Below, piece after piece: positions 48,001-56,478 of a stretch of DNA of 64,000 nucleotides. Position 1 is the stretch's first letter. Every line of letters starts with the position of its first letter. The notes under the pieces are model-generated. The model was not told where the DNA came from. It made no database searches and worked only from the letters and a program-made list of their open reading frames with translations. A program made the translations under genes and the position numbers. The stretch is from CAZNXJ01 sp964577115 (GTDB taxonomy: Bacteria; Planctomycetota; Planctomycetia; Pirellulales; Pirellulaceae). The DNA lies in the NCBI GenBank assembly GCA_964577115.1, contig CAZNXJ010000019.1, forward strand, positions 43,436 to 107,435. The letters are read 5' to 3'.

Positions 48001-49002
48001 CGGCGCGCCCGCGGTCTGCGTTTCCAGCGTGGGCGATGTAGCACCTTGCTTGTCTTCCTCCGGCAACCCGATTCGCTTGCGGACGGCATCCCGATCGAAG
48101 TTTTCAGGCTGCGGGAAGTCCTGATTGGCTTCCAGGTCGCTCAGCGTCACCGCACGTGGCTGGACGCCTTGCTCGGGCACTTCCGCCCGCGCCGTCCAGA
48201 CGATGGCGTTCAAGACGATCTTGCGAAAGTTCGGATCTCCCCAGTTCCAATGATGATGTCCGCCCGTGAAGCCAAAGCCCCGCCCGCCGTTCTCACGCTC
48301 GATGGCCCATGCCACGTGCTGCGGCTGTCCTTGTTTGGCGCGGACGTGGGGATTGCCGCTGTGAGGGCCGTCGGGTCGTTCGAGGGTATGAGCAGGAGGG
48401 ATGGCGGTCAGGATCGGAGTCACACGCTCCATATTTTCTGGAAACCGCATGTGGTAATACCACTCGTCGTCGATCTCAAACGGCTCGACGCCGCGCGTGA
48501 TCGGGTGCTCGGGCAGTTGTTCGAACTTTGCAACCCAGTGCGGATTCACCGACCAGTGCGTTTCGAAGTAGCCGCCAATCCACTCCAAGAAGCGATTTCC
48601 GGGCTCCCCCTTTGGAACTTCCACGGCGTAGTGCAGACAGACAAGTCCCACGCCCCGATCGATCAGATGTTGGACCTGCTCCAGGTGAGGCAAAACAGGG
48701 TGCCCGCCTCCGCCGTCGGAATAGATCACGATCGCGTCAGCCCCGTCAAATACCGCCGGATCTTCCGGCCAGCCATTACGATGCACGGCAACTTCGAAGT
48801 TTGCCATGCTTTCTTCGAGCGTCCGAGCGAGCAGTACGCACCCCGCGTAGTGTTCATGCGCCCCGTAGCCATGACTGGGCTTTCCGGCAACAAAGACCAC
48901 GCGGAACTTATCACCCTCTTCCGCCGCCGCGAGCGATCGAGGTAGACCGAACAACGGAATGCCCGCAAGCAGCAGTGCAAGGCATACGTAGCGCCAACTC
49001 AT
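45037..49002 (-). CDS. ThuA / PVC-type membrane-bound dehydrogenase / HEAT / cytochrome c fusion protein
   Basis: A 1321-residue exported protein. GGGGAG lies 9 bases before the ATG, which decides against a start 43 codons upstream. Signal peptide about 1-26. ThuA-like domain about 30-270 (GKPSHGYGAHEHYAGC, FTGGHHHWNWGDPNF). A beta-propeller dehydrogenase-like domain (about 350-760) contains acidic Ca-loop-like DKDGDGRADE and DEDGDDVPD. HEAT-type helical repeats follow (about 780-1130), and a C-terminal cytochrome c with CASCH in GQCASCHQVG. Such fusions are abundant in planctomycetes and are thought to act in sugar oxidation at the cytoplasmic membrane. Substrate unknown. Confidence 0.93.
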   Translation of the reverse strand: MSWRYVCLALLLAGIPLFGLPRSLAAAEEGDKFRVVFVAGKPSHGYGAHEHYAGCVLLARTLEESMANFEVAVHRNGWPEDPAVFDGADAIVIYSDGGGGHPVLPHLEQVQHLIDRGVGLVCLHYAVEVPKGEPGNRFLEWIGGYFETHWSVNPHWVAKFEQLPEHPITRGVEPFEIDDEWYYHMRFPENMERVTPILTAIPPAHTLERPDGPHSGNPHVRAKQGQPQHVAWAIERENGGRGFGFTGGHHHWNWGDPNFRKIVLNAIVWTARAEVPEQGVQPRAVTLSDLEANQDFPQPENFDRDAVRKRIGLPEEDKQGATSPTLETQTAGAPARSRGDRDPRHPDSAVAGLDVADGLEATLFASEPALLSLTNLDIDHRGRVWVCEVVNYRGHAGKRPEGDRILILEDKDGDGRADETKVYYQGSDIDSAMGICVLGNKTIVSASPNILVFTDEDGDDVPDRKEVLFSNTGQPQHDHSAHSFLFGPDGMLYWNFGNTGQKVCDKDGNVIVDKAGNEVIDDGQPYYGGMPFRCALDGSQFEVLAHNFRNNYEVTVDSFGTLWQSDNDDDGNRGVRINYVMEFGNYGYKDELTGAGWQSPRTNMEPEIPLRHWHLNDPGVVPNLLQTGAGSPTGICVYEGRLLPEVFWDQVLHCDAGPNVVRAYPVKKRGAGYEAEIVNLVHGARDNWFRPADVCVAPDGSVFITDWYDPGVGGHAMGDLERGRLFRVAPPGHAYRPPAFDFTTIDGAIEALRNPNLATRYMAYTALEQFRAEAEGALEHVFSSDENPRIRARTLWLLGRIEGRGAHYVERALNDRDPDLRITGLRLARRLELPITPLIAKRLPNERDPQVLRECAIALRYEPAEKSAELWAELALRHTGDDRWYLEALGIGADRKWDALLDAWLARIDDPCGSEAARDIVWRSRAKQTPELLARIIANPATPTETLPRYFRAMDFQSSPAKRAALLQLAFDVPSDDAQRSALVFTESLRRLDPAEVTRPERRPAALARLAAMPRGADYTELALRFEFKELFPELVQLALEHVDDSLGIEVVRQLLGRGEGHRFAELLESTDLDVALRTVTALGNSSDGNALPLLMQLVTDDRYDLELRRQATMAAARHVAGAQQLLALAERNELAVSLKEAAASALNGSPSDEIRAAAAKYFPLPASKDDKPLPPIAQLVAARGDAERGRQVFATHGQCASCHQVGSVGKEVGPALNDIGAKLSRQALIESILFPSAGISHNYETYALELEDGNIVTGLLVSRTDDMITIKTEDALIRRFPLSEVANVHKRNVSLMPADLQKSMTEQDLVDVVEYLTTLR

Positions 49003-49362
49003 AAGGTAGTACTCCCCTGAAGCCCCGGGGCGGAAAGAAGCTTTTTGCGCGTAGAATGCCGACCGGAACCGTCCGCAATGCCGGTACCGCCGAGATGCGA
49101 TCACAATAGCGAGCCCGCGCGGCAGCGTCAAACAGCGCGCACGCGGTGGGAGCCGTAGATGGGGCGCTCAGCTGCGCCCGTCGGGAACCGCGCTCGGAGC
49201 TACGGGGTCGCCGGCAAAAGGGACGACTCGTCCCTTTCTCCACGCCCCTTGAAGTGGCCTGCTGTCACGTTGACTTGATGCCATCAAGCCGTTCCAATCG
49301 CCGTTAGCTTCGGCGGGCTCGTGATCGATACCTTCACGCTCGGGAATGTGAGGAGAACGACG
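49003..49362. other. Divergent intergenic region between the ThuA fusion gene and the VOC gene
   Basis: 360 bases without a credible gene. It carries the leader of the minus-strand dehydrogenase, with its ribosome-binding site, and that of the VOC gene. The 10-bp palindrome GCCCCGGGGC near 49021-49031 is noted; no promoter can be assigned. Confidence 0.4.
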
Positions 49363-49848
49363 GTGACAAAACTGATGACGTGCCTGTGGTTCGATCGCGG
49401 CGAAGCCCGCACGGCAGCCGAGTTCTACGCGAGCGTATTTCCTGACAGCCATGTGGGGAAAGTTCACACATCCGCCGCAGATAATCCGTCCACGAAGGAG
49501 GGCGAAGAGCTTACCGTCGAATTCACGTTGTTGGGGCAATCCTACCTCGGACTGAACGGCGGACCGACTTACAAACCAACCGAGGCAGTCAGTTTCATCG
49601 TGCTCACCGACACCCAGGAAGAAACCAATCGCTACTGGGATGCCATCGTTGGTAATGGCGGCCAGGAAAGTATGTGCGGCTGGTGTAAGGATCGCTGGGG
49701 ATTCTGGTGGCAGATCACACCCCGTGTGCTGCTCGAAGCGACCACCGATCCAGATCGTGAAGCGGCGAAGCGAGCGATGGAAGCAATGATGACGATGAAG
49801 AAGATTGACATCGCAGCCATCGAAGCCGCTCGGCGAGGCGAAGGATAA
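49363..49848 (+). CDS. VOC superfamily (PhnB-like) protein
   Basis: A 161-residue protein from the GTG at 49363; AGGAGA ends 6 bases upstream and decides the start over an earlier GTG. The pattern is that of the 3-demethylubiquinone-9 methyltransferase-like/PhnB subfamily of vicinal oxygen chelate proteins: TCLWFDRGEARTAAEFYASVFPDS, then GLNGGPTYKPTEAVSFIV, and GWCKDRWGFWWQITP. Most members have no proven function; the name describes the fold. Monomer or dimer, soluble. Confidence 0.88.
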   Translation: MTKLMTCLWFDRGEARTAAEFYASVFPDSHVGKVHTSAADNPSTKEGEELTVEFTLLGQSYLGLNGGPTYKPTEAVSFIVLTDTQEETNRYWDAIVGNGGQESMCGWCKDRWGFWWQITPRVLLEATTDPDREAAKRAMEAMMTMKKIDIAAIEAARRGEG

Positions 49849-50038
49849 TATAGACATGTCGAATTAGAATGCGCGATCGCAAGCCTCCCGAGTGCGCCGG
49901 CGCGTGCCGATGATCGCAGGCCGCGCGGCCGCTCGTGAATACCGAGCCTCTGCAACGATGCAGCGAGGAGCTTGAAGGCGCCAGACTCGAGCCGGGTCGC
50001 GCAAAGGATGATGCCCAACGACGGGAGAGCGCGCAGTC

Positions 50039-50300
50039 GTGACCGATACGCCCCGCAGCTTGCTTCAACGCCTGCGGAGCGCGCCGGATGAACCATCCTG
50101 GAGCCGACTGGTTGCGCTCTACACACCGCTTCTCCCGCGGGCATTGCGCCGTCAAGGCCTCCCCGACGGCGATAGCGATGATTTGATCCAGGAGGTGTTC
50201 GCCGCCGTCGCCAGTGAAATGAAAACATTCGAACACTTGGGACGAACGGGGGCGTTTCGTCAGTGGCTGCGAGCGCTAACGCAGTTGGCCGACTCGCTCG
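50039..50300 (+). pseudogene. Truncated ECF sigma factor (region 2 only)
   Basis: From GTG at 50039 about 80 residues match the start of a planctomycete ECF sigma: SLLQRLRSAPDEPSWSRLVALYTPLLPRALRRQG, then SDDLIQEVFAAVASEM and GAFRQWLRALT. The frame stays open to 50590, but after about base 50283 it loses all sigma character and becomes Arg/Ser-rich, running antisense into the HTH-NTF2 gene. Region 4, needed for -35 recognition, is absent. I read it as the remnant of a sigma gene whose 3' part was replaced. Confidence 0.7.
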
Positions 50301-50357
50301 TCGGTTTCCCGACCATTGCCCTACTTGGGGACATTCCCTCTTTCCGTTCCCGACGCC

Positions 50358-51011
50358 TTATCTGTCGCCTCGCAGCGATCGATAAAGAAGCCCAGCATCC
50401 CAGTAGTCCCAAGCGTCGCCGAATTTTCCATCAACGGATTGCACCCAACTCGAGCCATGAACCGTCACGCGGCGGCCGGTCGCAGGCACGTCGAACCAGG
50501 CGCCGCTATGCGTCATTCGCACGGTCCATCGGCAAACGACGAAAGCTCCGTATTCCTGAACGACTTCAACCTGGAAGTCGAAATCGCTGAAGGATTGCCG
50601 AAACTGCTCGATGCGTTCGCGCATTTCCTGCCGGCTATGGACGACGCCCGATTCATGATGGAAGCGGAACGCGTGCGCCAGATGTGTATCGATGACTGCG
50701 AAATTGCCATGGTTCCACACTTCCTCAAGGAATTCCTTGGCTTTCGCAGCCATTGACTGCGATGTAGCCGCCCCGTCGTCAATTAGTGACTCCGCGGGAA
50801 TTTGAAGGGCCGTTGCCAGCAATTCGATCGATCGCCGATCGATGACTTCTCCTCGCTCGGCCTTGCGTACGAGGCGATCGCTCAGATCCGCCGCCTTTGC
50901 GACTTCTGCCTGCGTCCAGCCGCGGCGTCGCCGGGAGTCGAGCAGCAAGTCACCTCGCACTTTCGCTGATCGCGGGCGCGCCGGTGTCGGCGTCGTATCA
51001 CTCTTGCTCAT
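50358..51011 (-). CDS. XRE-type HTH fused to SnoaL/NTF2-like domain (second of pair)
   Basis: A 217-residue protein. The N-terminal lambda-repressor-type HTH (about 15-70, LLLDSRRRRGWTQAEVAKAADLSDRLVRKAERGEVID) is followed by an NTF2/SnoaL-like fold (about 88-210) with AKEFLEEVWNHGNFAVIDTHLAHAF, MRERIEQFRQSFSDFDFQVE and VHGSSWVQSVDGKF. NTF2-like domains bind small hydrophobic ligands or catalyse cyclisation or hydration, so the protein could be a ligand-sensing regulator. It lies 31 bases downstream of a paralog on the same strand. The 3' end faces the sigma pseudogene. Confidence 0.78.
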   Translation of the reverse strand: MSKSDTTPTPARPRSAKVRGDLLLDSRRRRGWTQAEVAKAADLSDRLVRKAERGEVIDRRSIELLATALQIPAESLIDDGAATSQSMAAKAKEFLEEVWNHGNFAVIDTHLAHAFRFHHESGVVHSRQEMRERIEQFRQSFSDFDFQVEVVQEYGAFVVCRWTVRMTHSGAWFDVPATGRRVTVHGSSWVQSVDGKFGDAWDYWDAGLLYRSLRGDR

Positions 51012-51042
51012 ACGCTTGGTGCCTGAAGGTGGACATTACGAT

Positions 51043-51741
51043 TTAGGAAGCGGATTCGTGCTCGAGCGGCCGGGGCAGTACGGGGAGCACTGGTGCCTGA
51101 GGGTCGGGCGTCCAGAACTCCCAGGCCTCGCGAATGCGGTTATCTTCCATGGCGATCCAAGTTACTCCGCCGCGACGCCTTTGCATGTCCGCAAAGCCAT
51201 CTTCGATGGAAGGTACCAATAGCCAGCGGGCCACAGCATGATTGGCTTCCCCGGCCAGTTCCAGGATGTTCATGCGCGCCGCGGGAAATGTGTCGCGCAC
51301 GTGCGCTATTCTTGTCTCGACTTTCCCCCTTCCGGACACCCTTCCCTGCTCGCAATACAGCACAATCGAATCATGCGCAATTCGCTCAAGCATGGTTTGC
51401 CAGTCGTCCCGCCACATCCCGAGCACAAACTGTTCGGCGAGCTGCGTTGCGCTAATGGTTTCCCCCAGACCTTCGTGATCCCGGATTACGTCTTCCAACG
51501 TCAATGACGAATCCGGCGGACGGAGAAATTGCACAAGAGCGCGAAGCGAGCAGGCATCGATTGGTCCTCCGGCTTCGGCTTTCGAAACGAGCCGCGCCGT
51601 TAGCCGGCAATGGTGGGCCAACTGTTCTTGGGTGAGTTGGTGTTGCTTTCTCAGACGGCGGAGCAGCGCTCCGTCCACAGCGAACCCTCGTCGCCGGCGA
51701 TGAGCGGCTGGAGCCGAGCTCGTTGGATCGAAAGATGGCAT
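51043..51741 (-). CDS. XRE-type HTH fused to SnoaL/NTF2-like domain (first of pair)
   Basis: A 232-residue protein from MPSFDP; an open frame upstream of this is a non-conserved extension. HTH at about 25-70 (LLRRLRKQHQLTQEQLAHHCRLTARLVSKAEAGGPID), a linker, then an NTF2-like domain (about 100-215; LAEQFVLGMWRDDWQTMLERIAHD, TRIAHVRDTFPAARM, TWIAMEDNRIREAWEFWTPD). Similar architecture and gene order to the following gene point to tandem duplication, though the sequences have drifted far apart. Targets unknown. Confidence 0.75.
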   Translation of the reverse strand: MPSFDPTSSAPAAHRRRRGFAVDGALLRRLRKQHQLTQEQLAHHCRLTARLVSKAEAGGPIDACSLRALVQFLRPPDSSLTLEDVIRDHEGLGETISATQLAEQFVLGMWRDDWQTMLERIAHDSIVLYCEQGRVSGRGKVETRIAHVRDTFPAARMNILELAGEANHAVARWLLVPSIEDGFADMQRRRGGVTWIAMEDNRIREAWEFWTPDPQAPVLPVLPRPLEHESAS

Positions 51742-52045
51742 AGCCGCGAATCCGCTCAACAAATCCAGGAGCACAAACGCATGCCCCCTCGTGTCGGTGC
51801 ATCGCGCCACCACAGACGTGCTAGATGCCGCTCTTCTTATACCGTCGCGCCCATGATCGAGCAAACAGATTTGAGCTGCCGAGCCGCGTCGTGTGTAAGG
51901 TCGCGGCGATGGAGCCAACTTTAACGGCCTCTCCCCCCTTCATGGCTCGAACAATCGGCACAATTCGATGATTCCCCAGGGAACGCGCAACCGATACCTG
52001 CCTCAGGTTCTCACGTGCATGCGTCTAAAGCCAATCTCAGCGAAG

Positions 52046-53302
52046 ATGACTATTTGGCGTCAAATCATTCCCAGATTACGTACTTTGTTGTTGCATGGCT
52101 CACTGCTGTTCATCCTAGGCGGCACGGCGGTCGGCAATGACGGCGGGCTTCAGCTCAGCCCTGAGCCGCCCGCGTACGTAATGGAAGAGATGTATCGCGG
52201 AGGAGTTCCGCGGGACATGCTGTGGATTCGCGCCGAATACCTGCGGTGGTGGTTGAAGGGCAATGACCTGCCGCCCCTGGTGACGACAAGCCCGCCGCTC
52301 GTGGACCAGGATGAAGCCGGCGTGCTAGGCCTCGGGGCAACCGTGTTGTACGGCGACGAGCGAGTCGACCGGGACGATCGAGGGGGCGTGCGCGCCGTGA
52401 TCGGCCACTGGCTGGACGAGCAGCGAAGCATAGGCCTCGAGTTCACTTGGACGTCGGTGTTTGACACGTCCGACTCGGGCGACTACTTCATCAGCTCGCC
52501 CGGCTCTCCTACCATTGCACGTCCGTTCTTTGACGTGAATTTGCTACAGAATGCTGCTGAGCTAACGGCGTTTACGGCTCCCGACGGGACGCTGATCGCG
52601 GCGGGAGCCGTTAACGTGGATACGTCGAGCGAACTGCATTCTGCCGCCGCGCTGGTGCGGGCGGTCTATCTCGAAGGAAGTCGAGGTCGGATCGATCTGC
52701 TCGGCGGCTACCGGTATCTGCGTTTCCGCGAAGGTCTGATGATCGACGAGCATGTCGTATCGCTTGACCCCGGTGGTATCGTCGGCGTGGGTACCACGTT
52801 GGATCTCCGAGACCGGTTCGATGTCGAAAATGATTTTCACGGGGGCGAGCTGGGGATAGCGGCCGAGCTGACGCATGACATTTTCAGCCTGCAACTGCTT
52901 GGCAAGGTTGCGCTGGGAAACATGCACCAGGTCCGGCATATCAGCGGCAGCACGGTAAAATACGCACCTCCGCCCGCGAATACCACGGCGACCTCGCCCG
53001 GAGGATTGCTCACGCAGCCGACAAACATTGGCACCTTCGAAAACAATGAGTTTGCCGTATTGCCGGAGATCGGCATCAGTGCGGCGGTGCGTCTGACGCG
53101 GAACTTGACCCTAGCGTCGGGTTATTCCGTGTTGTTCGTGAACCATGTCGCGCGCAGCGGCGAGCAGATCGATCTTGGCATCAACTCGAGCCAGATCGGC
53201 GGCAACCCGCTCGTCGGCCCTCATTTCCGCCCTGAGCCCGTGTTCGCCGATTCTGATTTCTGGGCCCAAGGCCTTCACATCGGCCTGACCTTCGAACTCT
53301 GA
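52046..53302 (+). CDS. BBP7-family outer-membrane beta-barrel protein
   Basis: A 418-residue exported barrel; an in-frame ATG at 51968 would add 26 residues ahead of the signal peptide, so MTIWRQ is preferred. Signal peptide about 1-31 (LLLHGSLLFILGGTAVG). The mature protein opens with MLWIRAEYLRWWLKGNDLPPLVTTSP, the hallmark of BBP7 (PF07585), and ends in a strand with terminal Leu (LHIGLTFEL). This family is almost confined to planctomycetes and is taken to be a porin-like outer-membrane protein. Confidence 0.93.
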   Translation: MTIWRQIIPRLRTLLLHGSLLFILGGTAVGNDGGLQLSPEPPAYVMEEMYRGGVPRDMLWIRAEYLRWWLKGNDLPPLVTTSPPLVDQDEAGVLGLGATVLYGDERVDRDDRGGVRAVIGHWLDEQRSIGLEFTWTSVFDTSDSGDYFISSPGSPTIARPFFDVNLLQNAAELTAFTAPDGTLIAAGAVNVDTSSELHSAAALVRAVYLEGSRGRIDLLGGYRYLRFREGLMIDEHVVSLDPGGIVGVGTTLDLRDRFDVENDFHGGELGIAAELTHDIFSLQLLGKVALGNMHQVRHISGSTVKYAPPPANTTATSPGGLLTQPTNIGTFENNEFAVLPEIGISAAVRLTRNLTLASGYSVLFVNHVARSGEQIDLGINSSQIGGNPLVGPHFRPEPVFADSDFWAQGLHIGLTFEL

Positions 53303-53394
53303 TCGTCGCACGCACGTCGCCCAGCGTCATCGCAATGCGCGAGCGGGATTTTCCAACTTGGGAAAATCCCTGCGGACGAACAGCGCATTCGACC

Positions 53395-53889
53395 TCATTG
53401 CAGATCAATGATCTCGACGTCGCGGGTCGCGGTGTCCAACAGGGCGATCGTCGGGCGTCCGAATGTCCAGCCACTCGTCTCGCCGGGATTCACGTACAAG
53501 CGTCCGCGCGCATCGCGATGCACGGAAGGGCGGTGCGTATGCGCGTAGATCGCTGCGTCGAAATCACCCTCGCCTTCGAGCCCTTTGAATTGGGTGTACA
53601 TGTGGGCGACGAGCAAGCGCGTGCCGTCGGGCGCGCGGAAGCAAAACGGAGGCTCGGCCATTGTACCGATGATTTGCATGCCGCCGAGGAGCCCGATCTT
53701 ATTACCCTCGTTGTCGCCAAAGCAGCCGGCGAGCGGGCAGGCGAGCTTGCGAAGCGGCGGTACGGCAAAGGTCGATACCAGGTCGCCGGCGAAGATCACC
53801 CAATCACACTGACGCTCGTTAAACTGCTCGACCGCGCGCCGCAGGTTATCGAGATGATCGTGACTGTCCGCGAAGATGCCGATCCGCAT
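53395..53889 (-). CDS. YfcE-like metallophosphoesterase
   Basis: A 164-residue metal-dependent phosphodiesterase. Metal-binding residues fit the family: Asp8 and His10 in FADSHDH, Asp36 in AGDLVS, Asn60 in FGDNEG, His96 in VAHMY, and His117/His119 in YAHTHRP. The start MRIGIF is used because it opens the first beta strand and GGAGG precedes it; an upstream frame adds 18 residues. Substrates of YfcE types are varied phosphodiesters and artificial esters; the biological one is unknown. Confidence 0.9.
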   Translation of the reverse strand: MRIGIFADSHDHLDNLRRAVEQFNERQCDWVIFAGDLVSTFAVPPLRKLACPLAGCFGDNEGNKIGLLGGMQIIGTMAEPPFCFRAPDGTRLLVAHMYTQFKGLEGEGDFDAAIYAHTHRPSVHRDARGRLYVNPGETSGWTFGRPTIALLDTATRDVEIIDLQ

Positions 53890-54211
53890 GGGCTGCCGCG
53901 CCTCCAAAGGAATTGAGAGCTCGCCTACTGTACTCCGCGACATTGGTTCATGTTAAACACCTCTGCGAAATCAGAAAGCAGCCATCCCGGAGAAAGGGCA
54001 CAGGCGGGCCGCCTAGACGCATCCTTACAAGTGTCCTAACCGCTACGAGCGGCAGCGCTGGCCGTCGCGACACAACGCACAGGGCCCGGACCTTAGGAAG
54101 CGGTGGCCGCCGCGCGATGACGGCTCGTTCCGTGTTCTATTCTTCCAAAGGCGCCCCGCACGGGCGGGCGGTGTCGCTAGCCGCGCATGCAGACGGATGG
54201 GAAGCAGGTTC
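53890..54211. other. Intergenic stretch before the exopolysaccharide cluster
   Basis: 322 bases with only Arg/Ser-rich shadow frames. It must hold the promoter of the exopolysaccharide cluster and of the divergent phosphoesterase gene, but no element can be defined from the sequence. Confidence 0.4.
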
Positions 54212-55132
54212 ATGTCCGCTAATTCAAGCTGGAATTTTTCGCGGTGTTCACACCTCGTTTTTGACCAGGCCAAGCGTTTCGCCGCCCATGGCGCGGCCAT
54301 ACTCTCGCGCTGTCTAGGCCCCTGCCGCGACGGAGCTCTGGGCATACTGACCTATCACCGCATCGCTCCGCGGCGGCCGGGCGAGCCCGCCCCGACATGG
54401 AACGTCACGCCCGCGCGGTTTACCGAGCAGATCCAGGGGCTGATTGCCCGCGGATTCCATCCACTCGCGATGAGCGACGCGCTCGAATACGCCCGCTCGG
54501 GCGAGAAGTTTCCGCGACGATCGTTTATCGTCACCTTTGACGATGGCTACGAAGGCGTATATCGCTACGCGTATCCCGTACTGCGGCGGTTCAACGTTCC
54601 CGCGACCATCTACCTGGCCACCGCGTACCTGGACCAGGATGAGCCGTTCCCATTCGATGATTGGGCGCGGGATGTTGTCCGCCGCTTTGGTACGCCGCCC
54701 GATGCGTGGCGCCCGCTCACGCGCGAACAATGCCGAGAAATGGCGTCCTCGTCGCAGATCGAACTGGGATGCCATACGCATACGCACCAAAGCTTTGTCG
54801 GCGACGAGGACGCGTTCCGTCGCGACGTTGCCGAGTCGATGTCCGTGTTATCGTCCGAGTTCGGTGTTACGTATCCCTCGTTCTCTTTCCCTTTCGGCCG
54901 ATACGACGAACAGCTGCTCGCGGCTGCTCGGTACAGTGGTCTGCGCTGTGCACTGACCACGCAGATCGTAACCGTGCAGCCCGGTGACAATCCGTACGGG
55001 TGGGGACGCTTCGGCGTCGACGATACAGATTCACCCGGCATGTTGGCCGGCAAACTGGATGGCTGGTACACGCTGCTCCGCGACGGTTTCCGGCGCGTTC
55101 GCCCGCTCCCACCGGACCGGAGGTTGCCTTGA
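54212..55132 (+). CDS. Polysaccharide deacetylase (NodB-type)
   Basis: A 306-residue enzyme from MSANSS; GGAAG lies 7 bases before it, and an ATG 15 bases earlier is an alternative. NodB motifs: TFDDGY with Asp110/Asp111, the metal-binding His pair H188-x3-H192 (CHTHTHQ), SFPFGRYDEQ, and a final WGRFGVDD segment. It removes N- or O-acetyl groups from a polysaccharide or lipid-linked sugar. The stop shares a base with the flippase start (TGATG). First gene of a five-gene exopolysaccharide run. Confidence 0.9.
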   Translation: MSANSSWNFSRCSHLVFDQAKRFAAHGAAILSRCLGPCRDGALGILTYHRIAPRRPGEPAPTWNVTPARFTEQIQGLIARGFHPLAMSDALEYARSGEKFPRRSFIVTFDDGYEGVYRYAYPVLRRFNVPATIYLATAYLDQDEPFPFDDWARDVVRRFGTPPDAWRPLTREQCREMASSSQIELGCHTHTHQSFVGDEDAFRRDVAESMSVLSSEFGVTYPSFSFPFGRYDEQLLAAARYSGLRCALTTQIVTVQPGDNPYGWGRFGVDDTDSPGMLAGKLDGWYTLLRDGFRRVRPLPPDRRLP

Positions 55133-56478
55133 TGCTTTCCGTTCTGGCCTGGGATCCTGCGGCCCTGCGTGCGCGGTGCCGTTCCGCTCGAGGTCTCGTC
55201 GCACATCTGAGCCGATTGGCCCGCGGGCGAGGTGCGGTTTCACTTATCGATCAAATGATCGTGAGTGGAACGACGTTCACGACGAGCGTTGTGATCGGAC
55301 GGCTGCTTTCGCGCGAGAGCCTGGGCGTCTATTTTCTCGGCTGGAACCTGGTTCTGCTCGCTCGCTCCATTCAGGGCGATCTTATCACGTCGCCCTATAT
55401 GATGTATCATCGGCGCCACGATCCGCACGTGGCGCCTTACTACACCGGCAGTGTAATTCTCCACGAAGTGCTCTTCGCGCTTCTCGTCGGACTCGTCATC
55501 GCCAGCCTTGCTGGCGGTGGCCTGATCTTCAATCCCGACCGGTATGGTGCGGCCGCGTGGGCTTTGGCCGCCGTGATGCCGCTGATGCTGCTTCGTGAAT
55601 TCGTCCGCAATGTCTCCTTTGCACACCTGAAGCTCGGCGCGGTGGTCGTCACCGACGCGCTCATCGCCCTGCTCCAGATCGGCGGATTAGTAACGCTGTA
55701 TTTGCTTGGCAGTCTAAGCATTGCCTCGGCGTACATGGCCGTGGCGTTTGCCTGCGGCCTGGCGACGCTGCTCTGGTGGTGGCAGAGTGGACCGCAGTTC
55801 CAAATCGGGATCCGAGCGGCGCTGCGCGATTGGCGAATGAATTGGAGGTTCGGGCGCTGGGCGCTGGCCGGTCAGCTCAGCGGTCGCGCCGCCTCGTTCG
55901 CATTGCCCTGGATCATTGCACTGATCCATGGCGAAGCGGCGACGGGCGTATTTGCTGCCTGTACGACGCTGGTAAACCTGGCGGGGACGTATGTGACGGG
56001 CATCAGCAATTACTTGACCCCGTGCGCGGCCGAAGCCTTCGCGGAGCAATCCGCATCCGGCCTGGTGATTGTGCTGCGCCGATTCGCGCTGCTCTATACG
56101 GTCACCGTAGGTTGCTTCGCGATCGCCATGACCTTTTGTGGTGGTTTTCTCGCGTCGCTGGTTTTCGGCCCCGCATATGCCGGGCAGTCCACCGTCATCA
56201 CACTTTTGGCCTTCGCGATGCTGTTCAATAGCCTCAGCATCACCGCCGGCAACGGGCTGTGGGTTCTTGATCGTCCGCGCGCCAATTTCCTGGCCGACAT
56301 CGCGTCGCTGGCCGTCAGCTTTGTGACTCTGCCGCTGCTTCTGTGGCGATATGAAATCGCCGGCGCCGCCGCGTCCCAATTGTGTGCCTCGGTCGTGGGA
56401 ATGTTGCTCCGCACATGGGTCCTGCGATCGGAGCTCGTGCCCCTCCTGGCAGCCTCGGTGCGACCGGAGCATGCATGA
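55132..56478 (+). CDS. Wzx-type polysaccharide flippase
   Basis: A 448-residue protein of the MOP/oligosaccharide flippase type with about 12 hydrophobic segments. It starts at an ATG fused to the previous stop with GGAGG at 55119-55123, which rejects an in-frame upstream start. The N-terminus (SGTTFTTSVVIGRLLSRESLGVYFLGWN) is the characteristic first repeat. It would move lipid-linked repeat units across the inner membrane. Its stop overlaps the next gene by ATGA. Confidence 0.88.
   Translation: MLSVLAWDPAALRARCRSARGLVAHLSRLARGRGAVSLIDQMIVSGTTFTTSVVIGRLLSRESLGVYFLGWNLVLLARSIQGDLITSPYMMYHRRHDPHVAPYYTGSVILHEVLFALLVGLVIASLAGGGLIFNPDRYGAAAWALAAVMPLMLLREFVRNVSFAHLKLGAVVVTDALIALLQIGGLVTLYLLGSLSIASAYMAVAFACGLATLLWWWQSGPQFQIGIRAALRDWRMNWRFGRWALAGQLSGRAASFALPWIIALIHGEAATGVFAACTTLVNLAGTYVTGISNYLTPCAAEAFAEQSASGLVIVLRRFALLYTVTVGCFAIAMTFCGGFLASLVFGPAYAGQSTVITLLAFAMLFNSLSITAGNGLWVLDRPRANFLADIASLAVSFVTLPLLLWRYEIAGAAASQLCASVVGMLLRTWVLRSELVPLLAASVRPEHA

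Noticed and set aside
47728..48945. 405-codon plus-strand open frame opposite the ThuA fusion gene
   Set aside because: Same shadow effect; it crosses conserved dehydrogenase and ThuA motifs on the minus strand.
53913..54317. 134-codon open frame before the exopolysaccharide cluster
   Set aside because: Arg/Ser-rich product, no family similarity, and overlaps the deacetylase gene in another frame.
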